Assembly: GCA_039621445.1 (NCBI GenBank)
Contig: CP154954.1
Location: forward strand, 24,874,954 to 24,938,953
From: Euglena gracilis
Taxonomy: Eukaryota; Euglenida; Euglenophyceae; Euglenales
DNA: 64,000 nucleotides
Direction of reading: 5' to 3'
The translations under genes and the position numbers were made by a program. The notes beneath the pieces were generated by a model. The model ran no database searches. It was not told where the DNA came from and saw nothing but the letters and a program-made list of their open reading frames with translations. Below are positions 24,166-34,728 of this stretch, piece by piece (the stretch's first letter is position 1; every line of letters begins with the position of its first letter).

Positions 24166-25428
24166 CAGGAACAACACAGCCGTGGAAAGGCTCTGCATCT
24201 CTGAGGAGATTCCCCTCACTGGTGGGATCAGGCCTTTGCTTAAAGACCCTCGGGGTGGAAGGGGGCGGTCGGTGTCAGGCACGCGACAAAGGAAGCGGCC
24301 CGGAGGGCCTGTCCAGACTTCCACAGCGGTTGATCCAGGTTGCATTGTGCACCGCTTGAATGCGGGTTTCCATCTGTTGCCGGGAATGGAGGTTTGGGGA
24401 GCATCACGTTCCCGCCCTCTCGATGGTTGTGTGGCAAATTAGTGGGAGGGGGCAAATGGCAGTGACTCAATGAAGGATTCTGGGTAAGTCCCGGTCTTAT
24501 GCAAAAGAATTGTTTAAACAATTGACAAATGTGGGCAGGAGATTACTCAAACAAGCAGGAGGCAATAGAACTGGAAGAAACTTTCTTGCAACAAATTTTT
24601 TACAGGGAGATAATTTTTTGAATTTGAATTGGTTCTTTTGATGAGTTCTTGGCTGAGTATGGAAGCTTTATTTTATGGCGAGCAGTTGTAACAAGCAAGA
24701 ATGAGTATGCAGAATTCCTGTTCATGTTTCTAAACCAAAAGAGTGGTCCAAAAAAAGCAAAAAGTCAAAATACGAACACAGAAACGACTCTGCGGTGCCG
24801 ATTTCCCCCTCCCTGTCAAAAGGATTTAAATCTTAAATCTACTATCAATGACATTTAAAACCAATGTCACCATTTCATGGTAGATGCTAGCACGTTGGCA
24901 TGGTTGGTGCTGCAACGCAACACCCAGATAATCACCCTAAGAAAAAGAAATGCACCAAGTGCCACAGGGGGGGTCAGGGTTCAAGCTTGGAAGGTGACAC
25001 CAGGGAGGATGCATATGGAACTCCGAAGCGATTGCGCAAGAAACTGCATTTAAAAACTGGCGGCATCGTTAACGGGTGAGCTTCGCTGACTTTCATTCAG
25101 TTTTCCCTGAAAATTGAATCACTGGTCGAGTGCTTGAAGGACTGCCCACTATCTGATCCCTGGCTTGAATGCCTCTAGGGATGCCCTTCGATGCAACATC
25201 CACTGTGCTGTGTTGCACGGTGTTGGTATGTACCGCATTGGCTGCCAACCTCCCCACCGTACTTGCCACCCCCCCCCCCATGTGTTGCCCAACTTGTCGC
25301 CCCCGGTCAGTGGCCACCAATTTGTGCTGCCGAACGTCAATCAGCCCTTCCCCTCCCCCCGGGGGATCATGAAGCAGTGGCATCCCCAGAATGCTCAAAG
25401 AATTTGTAAGAGCGAAGCCCGGGCGGGC

Positions 25429-25593
25429 CTCCAGCAGGGGCTGCTCCGGCTCGGGGATGGCGGCGGACGGGTCTGTCAGCCGCCCGTCGTGGACAGCCCG
25501 GGCGTCCTGCTGGGCAGATTGCGGGGCGGCGGTCGCGGCGGCGGCGACCAGCCGGGTGGTGGCGGGGCCGCGGGCGGGGAGGGTGGGCGACCG
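25429..25593 (-). CDS. Ala/Pro-rich exon of an unrecognised gene
   Basis: After the acceptor CCACCCCCAG, 55 codons nearly all end in G or C, encoding TTRLVAAAATAAPQSAQQDA and later AIPEPEQPLLEA. The composition suggests a disordered linker. No GT donor lies near the end of the GC-rich stretch. The best candidate is GC (TGGAG before GCCCGC). Confidence 0.5.
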
Positions 25594-26789
25594 CTGGGGG
25601 TGGACGGGCGGGTGAGGGGACCGGTGGGCGGAAGCAATTGGCAACAATTTGCAAGTCATCAGAGGACAGATGAGGGAGCGAGTGCAGAAGATACGGGTTT
25701 GGTGTGTACCTTTCCAGGGGACCAGGGGCGTGACTGGTCAACTGGAATCAGTCACTGTTCACCGGCATGACTTTTGAGGAGGCTGTTCTGAATCTGAGAA
25801 GGGCAGATTTCAACACCTTCCCAAACTGCTCCTGGAAAAATCAGTATTCAGGAAAGCAGCTGACGATGCTTGTGGCAAATATTTTTGTTTGGATTTAAAC
25901 AAGAATGCTGATGCGAGAGGTTTTCAGAGGGTGTCAGCGCCAAGAGCACGGAAATCCTTGACTTTGAAGAATGAACCCTTGTGTAGAGACAATTCTTTAA
26001 AAGGGTAACAGAAAAAAATGCACAGCGCTCCATTTGGTGCCAGAAACGAGCACTCATTTTTGAGAAATAGCCAAATGTGACAAGGGACAGCTCTGTTGAA
26101 AGATCCAGCACTTTCCTTTCAAATCTCTCCAGCGCTGTTGGAGGAGATGGAAAAACCACCTCCTCGGAGGGAAAATTGTTGAAATGCGACATGGTTTGTG
26201 TCTTCAAAAATCATATATCAAAGCAGCGTCTGACGAACGTTTCCAGAGAATTATCAAAAATGCACAGCCAAAAGTGGCATATTCTAACAAGAAATACAAA
26301 ATATAATGCACGGCTTGGTTCTGCCAACCCCTGGATGCGCTTAATGTGGGGGGAAATAATACATTTCTTCAAAGTCCCTAAAGACTCCCAGAGGTTCAGC
26401 CGGCTGGCAGGAAAAAGGTGCTGGGTGGAATCCACCTCCTGGGGGGGGACCCAAATGGTACAAAACTGGACAGAGCACAACTGTCCAGCTGTCCAAAATG
26501 TGAAGGCAAACACCCAAAATCCCTCAGAAAACTTTTTGTCGAAAAAGGAGCAGTCCACAACTGCTATTTTTTTCGGATGGTTTGGGGGGGTACATTGAAA
26601 GTTATTTTTTTTGAAAAAGGAATTCGCCACCAAATTGCTTTTTGGAAAAGCGTTAAGCCAATCCATGAATGGTTTTGGGCAGGGAGGGGGAAAAATATCA
26701 GTCCATTGACGTTGCAGGTTCAGGTGAGAAATGGACTGGAATGAAATGCATACATGGCGGGGATGGCGGGGACAAAAGCAGCCGCCCAC

Positions 26790-26878
26790 CCAGTTCGTGC
26801 AGTGTGGACTTCTGTTGCACAGCCTCTGCCAACGCTGTGCAGCCACAGCTTGAGATCCGGTGACCCTCCAGGGACAAG
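26790..26878 (-). CDS. Leucine-rich-repeat exon (RNI/NLR type)
   Basis: The acceptor is CTACATAG and the donor is CTGG before GTGGGC. The frame reads LSLEGHRISSCGCTALAEAV and then QQKSTLHEL, one repeat of the ribonuclease-inhibitor-like LRR pattern (LSLEGNxI..GxxALAEAL..NxTLxEL). One LRR per exon is usual for this type of gene. Similar but broken sequence (AAELQLGGAH then stop) lies at about 27,083-27,115, so part of this array may be decayed. Confidence 0.45.
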
Positions 26879-27289
26879 CTATGTAGTTGGCGACTGAGAC
26901 CAGGGGGACCCACCAAGGGTCCAAAAATTAAAAAAGGCGACCCAGCCCGCGGTGAGTTAAAAAGCACATCCTGAGCCACGTGCTTGAACAACAGCGTGCA
27001 AAACGCACGTGCGGGGCACCATTGGGCCAAGCTAGCAGCAAGTCCTAAACCACCTGTACAATGGGAGCCATCGTTGCCCACATTAATGCGCCCCTCCGAG
27101 CTGCAGCTCAGCTGCCGAGACTTCAGCACGGCACCAACCCCCCAAGGGGGCGCGCCTGCCTGCCCAGTTAGAAACCCTTTCCAAACCCGAAACAAGAAGG
27201 TGAGACAGACCCTTCCCCATTTCCCCCGGACAGTGAGGGGCACCCCTGCGCTGTCTCCAAGAGGGCGGCACAGCTGACAGCGCAGTCAT

Positions 27290-27560
27290 GCCCACGCCCG
27301 TCTTTGGGGAGGGCCGGGGCCGACAGGGCCGGCTGGGCCCGGACCGCCTCGATGAGCCGCGGACCCCCGCCGCGGGACGGGACCCGGCCAGGCAGTGGCC
27401 GCCGGCTGTTCCCCGGCCCCGTGTCGGGCCCACACCGCCGCCGTGTGGGAGGGGGCTCCGGATCTGCGTGCCAAGCGACTGCCGGACCATGGACGGCCAG
27501 CCACGCGAGCGGAAACCGCGGCCGGAAGTGCAAAAACGTGGACACCGGGAGGGGGACAAT
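27290..27560 (-). CDS. GC-rich probable exon, frame uncertain
   Basis: This is a CpG-rich island like the proven exons nearby. The minus-strand frame with the highest G/C at third positions reads through PRLIEAVRAQPALSAPALPK. Other frames are also open, so the protein is not certain. No family was recognised. Confidence 0.3.
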
Positions 27561-28035
27561 GCCGGGCAAAACAACCGGCTCGCTGGCTTGAAATGCACCC
27601 TGGGTCTGGGTTGTGGTGCCCTGAGGAAAGACAGCCGACAAGCGAATGACCAGAATCAGGGAACTCCCTTGATGTGGCCCAGGGGGACTGGCTCTGGGGC
27701 AAAAGTCTCCACCACTCCAAAGACCTTTAAGCGCACTCTAAAGGCGTTTTCATTTTATGTGCAGTTTGTTGCATGTTTTGTGCGGTCTTGTGCTGCTTTG
27801 TGCACACTCTTGCCACACCAAAGCCAAACCAAACGAAAATTATGCAACAGAAAAAAATCAACGATATAAAAAGAAAAGTAAACCACAAATAAACCTGCGA
27901 AGTATCTTTGTGTGAATTTCAAAGAAGCGTCATAGAAAGATTGCAAAACAAAACTGCAAGAAAACCTTTGTACCAAAATACATGGGAATGCACACAGCAA
28001 TCCAATGTGGGAAGGGTGAATGGCAGGGGGGCAGC

Positions 28036-28164
28036 CTGGCTGAAGAAGCGGCCGGGGAGCGTGCCGGAGAAGTCGGGCCGCAGGTCGGGGATGGCGATGC
28101 AGAGCCGGGACAGCAGGGCTGGGCTGAACGGGCAGCGCCGGTCGAGGAGGCGGCCGCCCGCCAT
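28036..28164 (-). CDS. Candidate first coding exon, unrecognised protein
   Basis: An ATG at 28164 starts 43 codons: MAGGRLLDRRCPFSPALLSR, then LCIAIPDLRPDFSGTLPGRF and FSQ. Codon use is strongly G/C-ending. The likely donor is GC (GCCAG before GCTGCC); no GT is close. It may begin the gene containing the exons down to 23.7 kb. Confidence 0.5.
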
Positions 28165-29169
28165 GCTGTGTGGCTGCGAATGGATCCGTGGATGAGAATG
28201 GGGGGAGAGCAAGCATTCCGGTATCTTACAGTAAAAAAAAAAACTCCCAAGAAGAGCAACCCCAGGAAAACCAACTGAATGGTTGTTTCTAATCAAAGAA
28301 GTTTTGACCGACCCCCAAAGGGGTCACTTCCATTCTTCCAAAAAAACCAGTCAGTCACTACCCCCCCCCCCAGGACTCTGGAATCCAAGGGAAATTCAAC
28401 CACAAATGGGGGCGAAACCAAACAAATTCCGCCGCCTTTAGCGCCAGGTCACTTTGGTAATTTTTTGCCGACCCCGGGGGGGTCTGAACCAAAAACCAGT
28501 CAATCACTCTGAAAGAAACCAGTCATTCGCCAGGGGGGGGGGATGATTGCATGTTTCTGACCCAATGAATGTACTCTGAGTCACAGAGATATCCCACACG
28601 GAAAGATATCGGAAGCATTCGGGAAAATTGAAGGGACATGGGGGGGGGGATGTGGGAAATTGCGGGGAAATTCAGTTCGAAATCCAAATGTTCTAAGGGA
28701 GTTGAAATAGAAATTGTCCCATTTTGTGGATTTTATCCTTGACACAGAAAAGATGAATGAAACTTTCATTCCTTTCCCTTGGTGGGAAAATTTTTTTCGA
28801 AGATGCAAAAAATCACTGGAGTCCTCAGAAGCTAAGTGACGGAAATTAATGGACGTGGACATTTGACTTCCTTCTGCAAGCTTGGCAAGCTGTGGCAGAA
28901 CTGTCTCCCAACAAGTCGAGGCAGAACCCCTTCCGGACTTACGCAAGGCAACAGCTCATATCTAACATATTTCCTCTTCTTCCAAGCATCTTTGACGCAC
29001 ACGGGCGCATGCGCATGGGCACACGCACAGGGGAACTTGCACATGGGCAGGTGGAAACAGCAGCAACCCCATGAGAATTGTGCCCGGTGTCTGCTGCGGT
29101 GGGCCAGCGGGCAGGCAGACAACCGCGGCCGCGACGACCTTGCCGCCGGGGCGGGGCGGCGGCCGGGAG

Positions 29170-29325
29170 TCACACGGCGGCGCACGTGCACGCGACGGCC
29201 AGCAGAGCGGCGGCCCACACCGTCGGCCGCCGCAGCCGGGGCCGCTGCCGCCGGACCCAAAACCACACGCCGAGGGCCGTGGTTGGGAGGGCGAGCCGGC
29301 GCAGCCACCGCCACTGTGCTTTGGG
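29170..29325 (-). CDS. SLP phosphatase last exon with membrane segment
   Basis: Fifty-one codons plus TGA. A Trp/Arg-rich stretch (WFWVRRQRPRLRR) precedes a hydrophobic helix (PTVWAAALLAVACTCAAV) at the very C-terminus. The acceptor is CTCCGCCGCAG. It links in phase to the exon at 29538. Confidence 0.75.
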   Translation of the reverse strand, partial: PKAQWRWLRRLALPTTALGVWFWVRRQRPRLRRPTVWAAALLAVACTCAAV

Positions 29326-32109
29326 CTGCGGCGGAGCGCAGCGAGGGAGGGGGCAGCAGATGAGTGGCGAAGTGGCACGTATGTGAATGTGTGGTGCTCT
29401 CCCGGAAGGCTGTTCCCTGAGTCCCCCCCTCCCGTCGCACGTCCGGGGAGTTTCTGAAAGCAAAATTCCCTTCCAGAGACCCCAACCCCACGCAAAGCAC
29501 GGCGCAGTTCCCCGGAGGGCAGAGGACAGGGGCAGACCTGTTGCGGGACTACTCCCACGCCGGAGGAGGCGGGTCCGGTAGTCCGCCGCCCGCCGGCGGG
29601 GGTGGCGTGCGGCTTGGGCTTGCCCACGGCCCAGTCTGCGCTGCGGAGCACCTCCACCGCCACTGGCTGGCCCGGGGGGGGGGGTCAGTGGATGTGTGAT
29701 GCACAGGGAGGTCCCGGAAGCGGTTGGGGACCGGGGGGGTTCTTAAGCACACAAAAAAAGCCTTTTACCTCTTAGCACATTCAATCAAAATCCAAGGGAA
29801 AAAACACAGCTGGAAAAAAAGGCCATATTTTGGCAAAACCAGATCGACTTTGGGGGGGGCGGGGGGATTTCTGGCATTCTTTTGGACCATCACCAACCCA
29901 CCCAACCATCAAAAAATGCGAGTTCAACTTCTTGAATGTTCGGTTCCATTTGAGCCCCGAATCGGCCGTTGCTCAGTACTCTGGCCTGACGGCAAGGGGT
30001 GGTGCTTGGCGGAATCGTGTCCCTCAAGGACCGCTGCTGCTGCTGCTGCTGACGGGGGAGGGTCTTTGGTGGTTGGTGGTCGTCCTTGCTTGTGGTCCAG
30101 CTTTGGAGAATTCTTCTCCGGGTTTACTCGGGCGAAGTACGGAAGCCCCATCGACCGCTGCCGCCGTGGATTGCGCCGCTGCGAGCAGCCTCCTGGGAGC
30201 CTGGCCACGGGTCCTCCCGGGCCAGGTCGTGGCGCGGTGCCAGCCGCGCGGAGCGACGACCTCCACGGCAGCGATGGTGGCAGGCGCCTCCCGGGACGCG
30301 GGGGGTCCGATGGGGACGGAGGGTCAGAGGGGCAGGGGGAGGAGGGGGGGGCCTGGGGGTGGTCGCCGCCCAGCTTGTTGAAGGAGGAGATGGAGACGTC
30401 GATGGCGATGAGGGTGTCGTTGCAAAACCTGCAGCGGGGGCAGAGCAGGTCGCAGCCCTCCTTTGCCAAAGGTTGGAGCCCCCACAGAAACTTGTCTGGA
30501 GGCGACACAGACCGACCGATTGCGGGGATGGGAGTGGTGTGTTTAATACTTTCTGGCGTTTCACGCAGGAACACAGGAGATGGTGTCTGATTTTGGAATC
30601 GGTCTCGATAGGGGAAACGGCTGCAATCCTGGTCTGAGAATTAACAAGAGGCTTGCCTGGGTTGGCCAAGCCGGAGCTTTCCTGGGCTCCACCGTCTTGA
30701 TCGGCTTCAGGCTGGAGTGCCTTCCAAGCCCTTTGGCACCTTGTCCACCTCACAAGAGGGGGGGAATCAGATTTTGCCGAATTCCAGACGAAGGTCGCAG
30801 ATTTTTCAAAAAATCTTGAAACATTTGCACTCGAAAACCTGGGGGGACCAGGGGGGTTTTGGGTCTTAGTGGTGCAAAATAGCCAGGCGTGGGGGTGCAC
30901 CTGCCAATGGTCCCCGAATACTGGATGGTGTGGCCCACGACCAGGCGGTCGATGGGTTGGCCGGCCCTCTGGGAATATTCCCGAATGACTTCCATCAACT
31001 GGCGGCACTCCCCTCCCTCCGCTTGGCAGATGAGGAGCCAGGCGATGATGTCTCTGTCCTCACCCCAGGCTTCAAACAGGGGTTTTTATAAGACCGGGGG
31101 GGTCCCCTCACCCACCCACCCCCTGGGGGGGGGGGGCACCCCCAGGGGGGGGGGTCCCAGGGGACCCAACCCACTTTTCCCCGAAAATGGCCAAAAAAAT
31201 CGTGAAAAATGCTAAAAATAGAACTGTTTTCAAAAATTCTCGGAAGCACCAAAAAGTATACCCACCCCCTCTGGGGGGGGGGGGGACCCACCCCACCCTA
31301 ACCCCCCCCCCCTGGGGGGTCCAAGGCTAAAAAGAAAAACCCTGGTTTCAGAATTGGCCGTGAAAAGGTGCTGTTTATTGTGCTGGCGTGAGACGAAAAC
31401 GTCCGTGAGACAGTGAGACGGGGCACGCTGTTGCTATTCTGGCGGAGACATCGTTGGGACCACGAGGGCCCGTCATCGGCCAGCACGAGGTGGTGCCAGC
31501 GTTCCAGGCTGACCTGCCGGCGAACCTGTGGGGATGGGCGGGAAGGCGAGAAACGCGAAGGTGAACAGTGGAACGTTGTCCCAACCGTCCCCATTCTGCC
31601 CGTTGTGCAACCCAGACAGAAGCCTGGGTCATGCTGCTTGGGCAGCTGGACGTGGAACGCATGCAAACAGTGCTTGGGTAAAGCAGCCAAGGACTGAGAC
31701 TGAGGGGAGGAGAGCTCAGAGTTTTCCAGCTCAGAGACAGGAAAACTTGGTTTGGATGGAAAAAAACTTCCCCTGGCTGCCTGGATGGAACGGAGTCCAA
31801 CTGGGGGTTAAACCGGGTCCAAAAACTGCCAGTTATGAAAAAAAATTCAACTTTTTGCCCCTAAATTTGTCCTGGCCGCCCAAATCCACCCATTTTGGCC
31901 CATTTTAGAACCTCCGAAAGCCAAGAATCTGTCACCTTCCAACCGCCCTTCGGGCTGCAAACAAAAAAAAAACTTATCGATGGGGGCGGAGGCGGTCCGA
32001 TGCCGGAAAAAGGCTGCTGGGTGTCTGGACCCCCCCCAGGGGGATGGGGTGCCCTCGGGCTTTTCCTATTCTTACCAACCACAGGGGTCTGACGCAATCA
32101 GCCGCAAAG

Positions 32110-32161
<52 letters not shown>

Positions 32162-32995
32162 CACGGAAGCACACGCATGCACACACAATCCATACACACC
32201 TCGTCATTCAGCTCTGAGATCGAAAGTTTGGCCAGCGTGGGTGTACCGCCAGGGATGAATATGAATGGGAGGGGACAGCACGAATTCAGGGGGTGCCCCA
32301 AAAACCTGGATGCAACCCTGGGCGACCCCTGCATGCACAAAGAGGGAGCGCCCCAGGAGGGTGATGGAGTCCAGCTGCCGCACCCAGCGGTATGGCCCCC
32401 TCTCCCCGAAGGCCTCCAGCCTGCCCTGCACGCCGCCGAAGGAGTCGACCTCCCCTGCCAGGCAGAGGCACGGCCGCCCGGCCTCCCCGCCGCCTCTGGA
32501 ATGGGTGGCACAGCACCTTCATGACACACCATGGAATGCAATTATTATTATTTCAAATTTATTTATTTTTATTATTTATTGTCTCTCAATGATTATTGGT
32601 ATTATTAATGATTAATGATTAATGATTATTATTATTATTTATTGATTTTTAATTGTTCTATTTTTAATTAATTTCAATCATTAAATCATAATATAATGAT
32701 TATTTTATTACATTCCTTGGCAATGGCCTTGGTCTCTGGATGGCAGGCACCACACACCATTGGAACCATTTGCACACTCGCAGCACTGAATCTCTTTCCA
32801 AATTTCTTCTCTCTGCACCTCATAAAGCATCATTTCAACCAAAACAGCGAGCCACTCCCCACACCTTCGAGAAAAAGATGCAACACATGTGAATGGACCT
32901 CCATATGGTCCACTGGCAAAAGCAAATATTCATGGTAATGCAATTGTCGCTTAGTACTTGATGCGGCCGCCAATGGCAACAAGAGCTGCAGTGAG

Positions 32996-33030
<35 letters not shown>

Positions 33031-34728
33031 CCAACGACCTCGCAAACCTTTGTGGGTGTACTTGGTGCGGCCCTTGAATGCCATGATCTCATGGTTGCCC
33101 AACAGCTGAATAAGGGCTCCTCCGGCTGCCGTCGCTTGCCGCGCCATCTTCTTCAAAAGGTCCAGTAACTGATGACGGCAGACAATCCGTCACTGACACG
33201 TTTACAGTTGTGACGAAGCAAGAGCCATGGTACAAAATACATCTGCATGAACGGATCAATCGAGGGAACGTGGGGAAACGATCACAGAAAACTTTGCTGT
33301 GGCAGAGCGTTTCCCTGCACTTCTGCTGGGAACAGGGCGTTGCTCGAAGACCTTACCCAAGGTGGTCCAGCTGAGGGGCTGGAAAAATTGGGCTGGCTGT
33401 AAAAAAAAAAAGGCTGCTGGCTGACCCCCGACTGATCCCCAGCTGGAACTGGGCCAGACTGGGGTCAGGGGATTTCTTAAGGACCCCCCAGGGGGGGGGG
33501 GGTTCCAGCCTCCGGCTGGCAAAAGGCTGCTGGCTGGAAATGAGCTGCTGGCTGGACCCCCCCCCGGGGGATAGGGGGGGAGGGGGGGTCTGGGGCTGGA
33601 GGGGGCTGGGCTGGGCTGGGTCGATGAAAAACAAAAAATTTTAAAACATTTTTGTCTTCTTGACATTTTGATGGACCTAGATCAAGGCTGGGGGCTGTGA
33701 TGGAGGAAGCTGTGATGAGGGGAAAAAAAAATGCAGGGATAGGTGTGCTGGGCAGCCCAGTTGGCTCAGCCAGCCCAGCCAGCCTGCGGCTGGCTGGCCC
33801 GGCCTCTGGCCGGGCTGGACCCAACTTTATTTCACTTGACCCCCCGGGGGGGCTCCCAGCCCAAATTTGGGCTGCTGGCTGGATGTGAGCTGCTGGCTGG
33901 CTGGACACCCCCCCCCTGGGGGATGGGGTCCCCTCTGGCTTAAGGAATCCCCTGCTGGGGGTCGAACCGGGTCCAAAAACCAAAACTGCAAAAATGCCCA
34001 AAAAACTGCCAATTATACAACAAAAAAATACATTTTTTTGCCCAAAATCTGGTCAGCCTTCTTCGAAAGCAAAAAAAATACAACTTCGGTCAACATTGTC
34101 CTTTGGTGCCGAAGAAACGTTTGCGTGCACAGCGACATGGCAGGTGGGGGGGAGCGACAGGTGGTCCAGAGCAGGGGTTTTTTTAAGACCGGGGGGGAGG
34201 GGGGTCCCCCCACCCACCCACCCCCTGGGGGGGGGGGGGCCGGGGGGGGAGGGGGGTCCGGGGGACCCACAAAAAATGGCCGAAAAATCGCGAAAAGTGC
34301 TAAAAAAAAGAATTTTTTCGGCGCCTGCGGCGCCGAAAAGTATATCCCACCCCCCTTCGGGGGGACCCCCCCCGGGGGGGGCTCGGCCGGACCCCCCCCC
34401 CCTACCCCCCCCCCCGGGGGTCCAAACTTAAAAAAATCCCTGGTCCAGAGCAACCGGCAAGGGAACACACCTGGCGCGAGTCCGGGCCGCGGTCCACCAC
34501 GTCCCCGGTCTGCACCAGCACCGCCGGGCCCCCCCGCCAGTTCCCCTTCGCGTCGGTCAAATTGCACAGGCGGAGGCAGCGCAGAGCGTTGCGGAGGTCG
34601 CCGTGGAGGTCGCCGAGGGCGAAGAGCCGCCCGCCGGGGACGAGCGGCGCCGACGAGGAGGGCAGGCGGCGGGGGCAGGCCCCGGACGGACGTTGTTTGC
34701 AGGAACCGGCAAAAAGTCCAGCCCAGGG
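29170..34728 (-). CDS. Shewanella-like protein phosphatase (PPP family metallophosphatase), C-terminal membrane anchor
   Basis: The encoded protein is a metal-dependent Ser/Thr- or Tyr-type phosphatase of the bacterial-like SLP branch of the PPP family. Exons: 34728-34471, 33168-33048, 32454-32327, about 32247-32200, 31525-31420, 31069-30901, 30428-30128, 29666-29538 and 29325-29170. Motifs appear in order: GDLHGD, GDVVDRG, LLGNHE, FGERGPYRWVRQ, LFVHAG, LADDGPSW and VVGHTIQ. These supply the expected metal and phosphate ligands. All but one of the resolved junctions keep phase. The exon at 32.2 kb lacks a visible AG acceptor. The C-terminus has a basic stretch, then a hydrophobic segment (TVWAAALLAVACTCAAV) ending at a TGA at 29170, suggesting membrane anchoring. 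The true N-terminal exon lies upstream of 34728 and was not found. Confidence in the family is high. Confidence 0.9.
29538..29666 (-). CDS. SLP phosphatase penultimate exon
   Basis: Forty-three codons in phase 0 at both ends encode PVAVEVLRSADWAVGKPKPH. The acceptor is GGGCCAG and the donor is CAACAG before GTCTGC. The start resembles the 'P-LEIL' strand near the end of the phosphatase fold. Confidence 0.75.
29740..29960. repeat. Dispersed repeat family D, copy 2 (degraded element)
   Basis: Begins TTCTTAAGCACAC, has TTAGCACATTCAATCAAAAT, and then TTCTGGCATTCTTTTGGACC and ATCACCAACCCACCC. The order matches the intact element at 54,647. Confidence 0.65.
30128..30428 (-). CDS. SLP phosphatase exon: end of catalytic fold and Pro-rich linker
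   Basis: The acceptor is CCGCTGCAG. The exon encodes FCNDTLIAIDVSISSFNKLG, followed by a Pro/Ser-rich stretch and MGLPYFAR. The donor is CGA before GTAAAC. The 301 nt fit phase 2 in and phase 0 out. Confidence 0.8.
30901..31069 (-). CDS. SLP phosphatase VVGHT exon
   Basis: The 169 nt encode DIIAWLLICQAEGGECRQLM then QPIDRLVVGHTIQYSGTIG. The GHT histidine is a conserved metal ligand. The acceptor AG (TTTGAAG) lies within the target duplication of an inverted-repeat element. The donor is GGCAG before GTGCAC. Confidence 0.88.
31077..31344. mobile_element. CAGGGGTTTTT element abutting a splice acceptor
   Basis: 268 bp, from CAGGGGTTTTTATAAGACC to AAAAAGAAAAACCCTG. Flanks are GCTTCAAA and GTTTCAGA (6 of 8). 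On the minus strand the right-hand flank reads TTTGAAG and supplies the acceptor AG of the phosphatase exon starting at 31069. Confidence 0.8.
31420..31525 (-). CDS. SLP phosphatase DDGPSW exon
   Basis: The acceptor is CATCCCCACAG. The exon encodes VRRQVSLERWHHLVLADDGP then SWSQRCLRQNSNSVP. Phase requires a donor at CCCC before GTCTCA, which is acceptable but not strong. Confidence 0.75.
32109..32158. repeat. (AC)n microsatellite in a phosphatase intron
   Basis: About 25 AC units directly beside the donor side of the small exon at 32200. Confidence 0.97.
32200..32247 (-). CDS. SLP phosphatase small exon with non-canonical 5' boundary
   Basis: About 16 codons read GTPTLAKLSISELNDE, followed by a good donor (GACGAG before GTGTGT). 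This fits the family between HAG and the next exon and keeps phase 0. No AG is present at the required acceptor position: the intron would end CCTGG or CTGGC. Confidence 0.6.
32327..32454 (-). CDS. SLP phosphatase exon before the HAG motif
   Basis: The exon encodes GEVDSFGGVQGRLEAFGERG, PYRWVRQLDSITLL and SLFVHAG. The acceptor is CCTGGCAG. The donor is GT directly after the HAG codons. The His of HAG is a metal ligand. Confidence 0.88.
32999..33029. repeat. (AC)n microsatellite in a phosphatase intron
   Basis: About 15 AC units just after the donor of the exon at 33048. Confidence 0.97.
33048..33168 (-). CDS. SLP phosphatase GNHE exon
   Basis: The acceptor is GTCATCAG and the donor is AAAG before GTTTGC. 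It encodes LLDLLKKMARQATAAGGALI then QLLGNHEIMAFKGRTKYTHK. It follows DSRQ in phase, giving the standard spacing between GDxxDRG and GNHE. Confidence 0.9.
33466..33954. mobile_element. CAGGGGATTTCTTAAG element in a phosphatase intron
   Basis: 489 bp. Starts CAGGGGATTTCTTAAGGACC and ends GGCTTAAGGAATCCCCTG. Flanks ACTGGGGT and CTGGGGGT are similar but not identical. It is rich in GGCTGCTGGCTGG-type repeats. Confidence 0.75.
34172..34442. mobile_element. CAGGGGTTTTTTT element with perfect 8-bp duplication
   Basis: 271 bp. Starts CAGGGGTTTTTTTAAGACCG and ends CTTAAAAAAATCCCTG, flanked on both sides by GTCCAGAG. It lies in a phosphatase intron, ending 28 bp from the exon at 34471. Contains TTTTTCGGCGCCTGCGGCGC. 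Confidence 0.92.
34471..34728 (-). CDS. SLP phosphatase exon with GDxHG and GDxxDRG
   Basis: The exon has 86 codons, phase 0 at both ends, acceptor CCCCCACAG and donor GCCAG before GTGTGT. It encodes PGGRLFALGDLHGDLRNAL and VLVQTGDVVDRGPDSRQ. These two motifs hold the first metal ligands. Confidence 0.9.

Noticed and set aside
31298-31690. Phosphatase exon reading on through 31,420 to the element edge
   Set aside because: The extra 25 residues have no counterpart in the family and a phase-consistent donor exists at 31,420.
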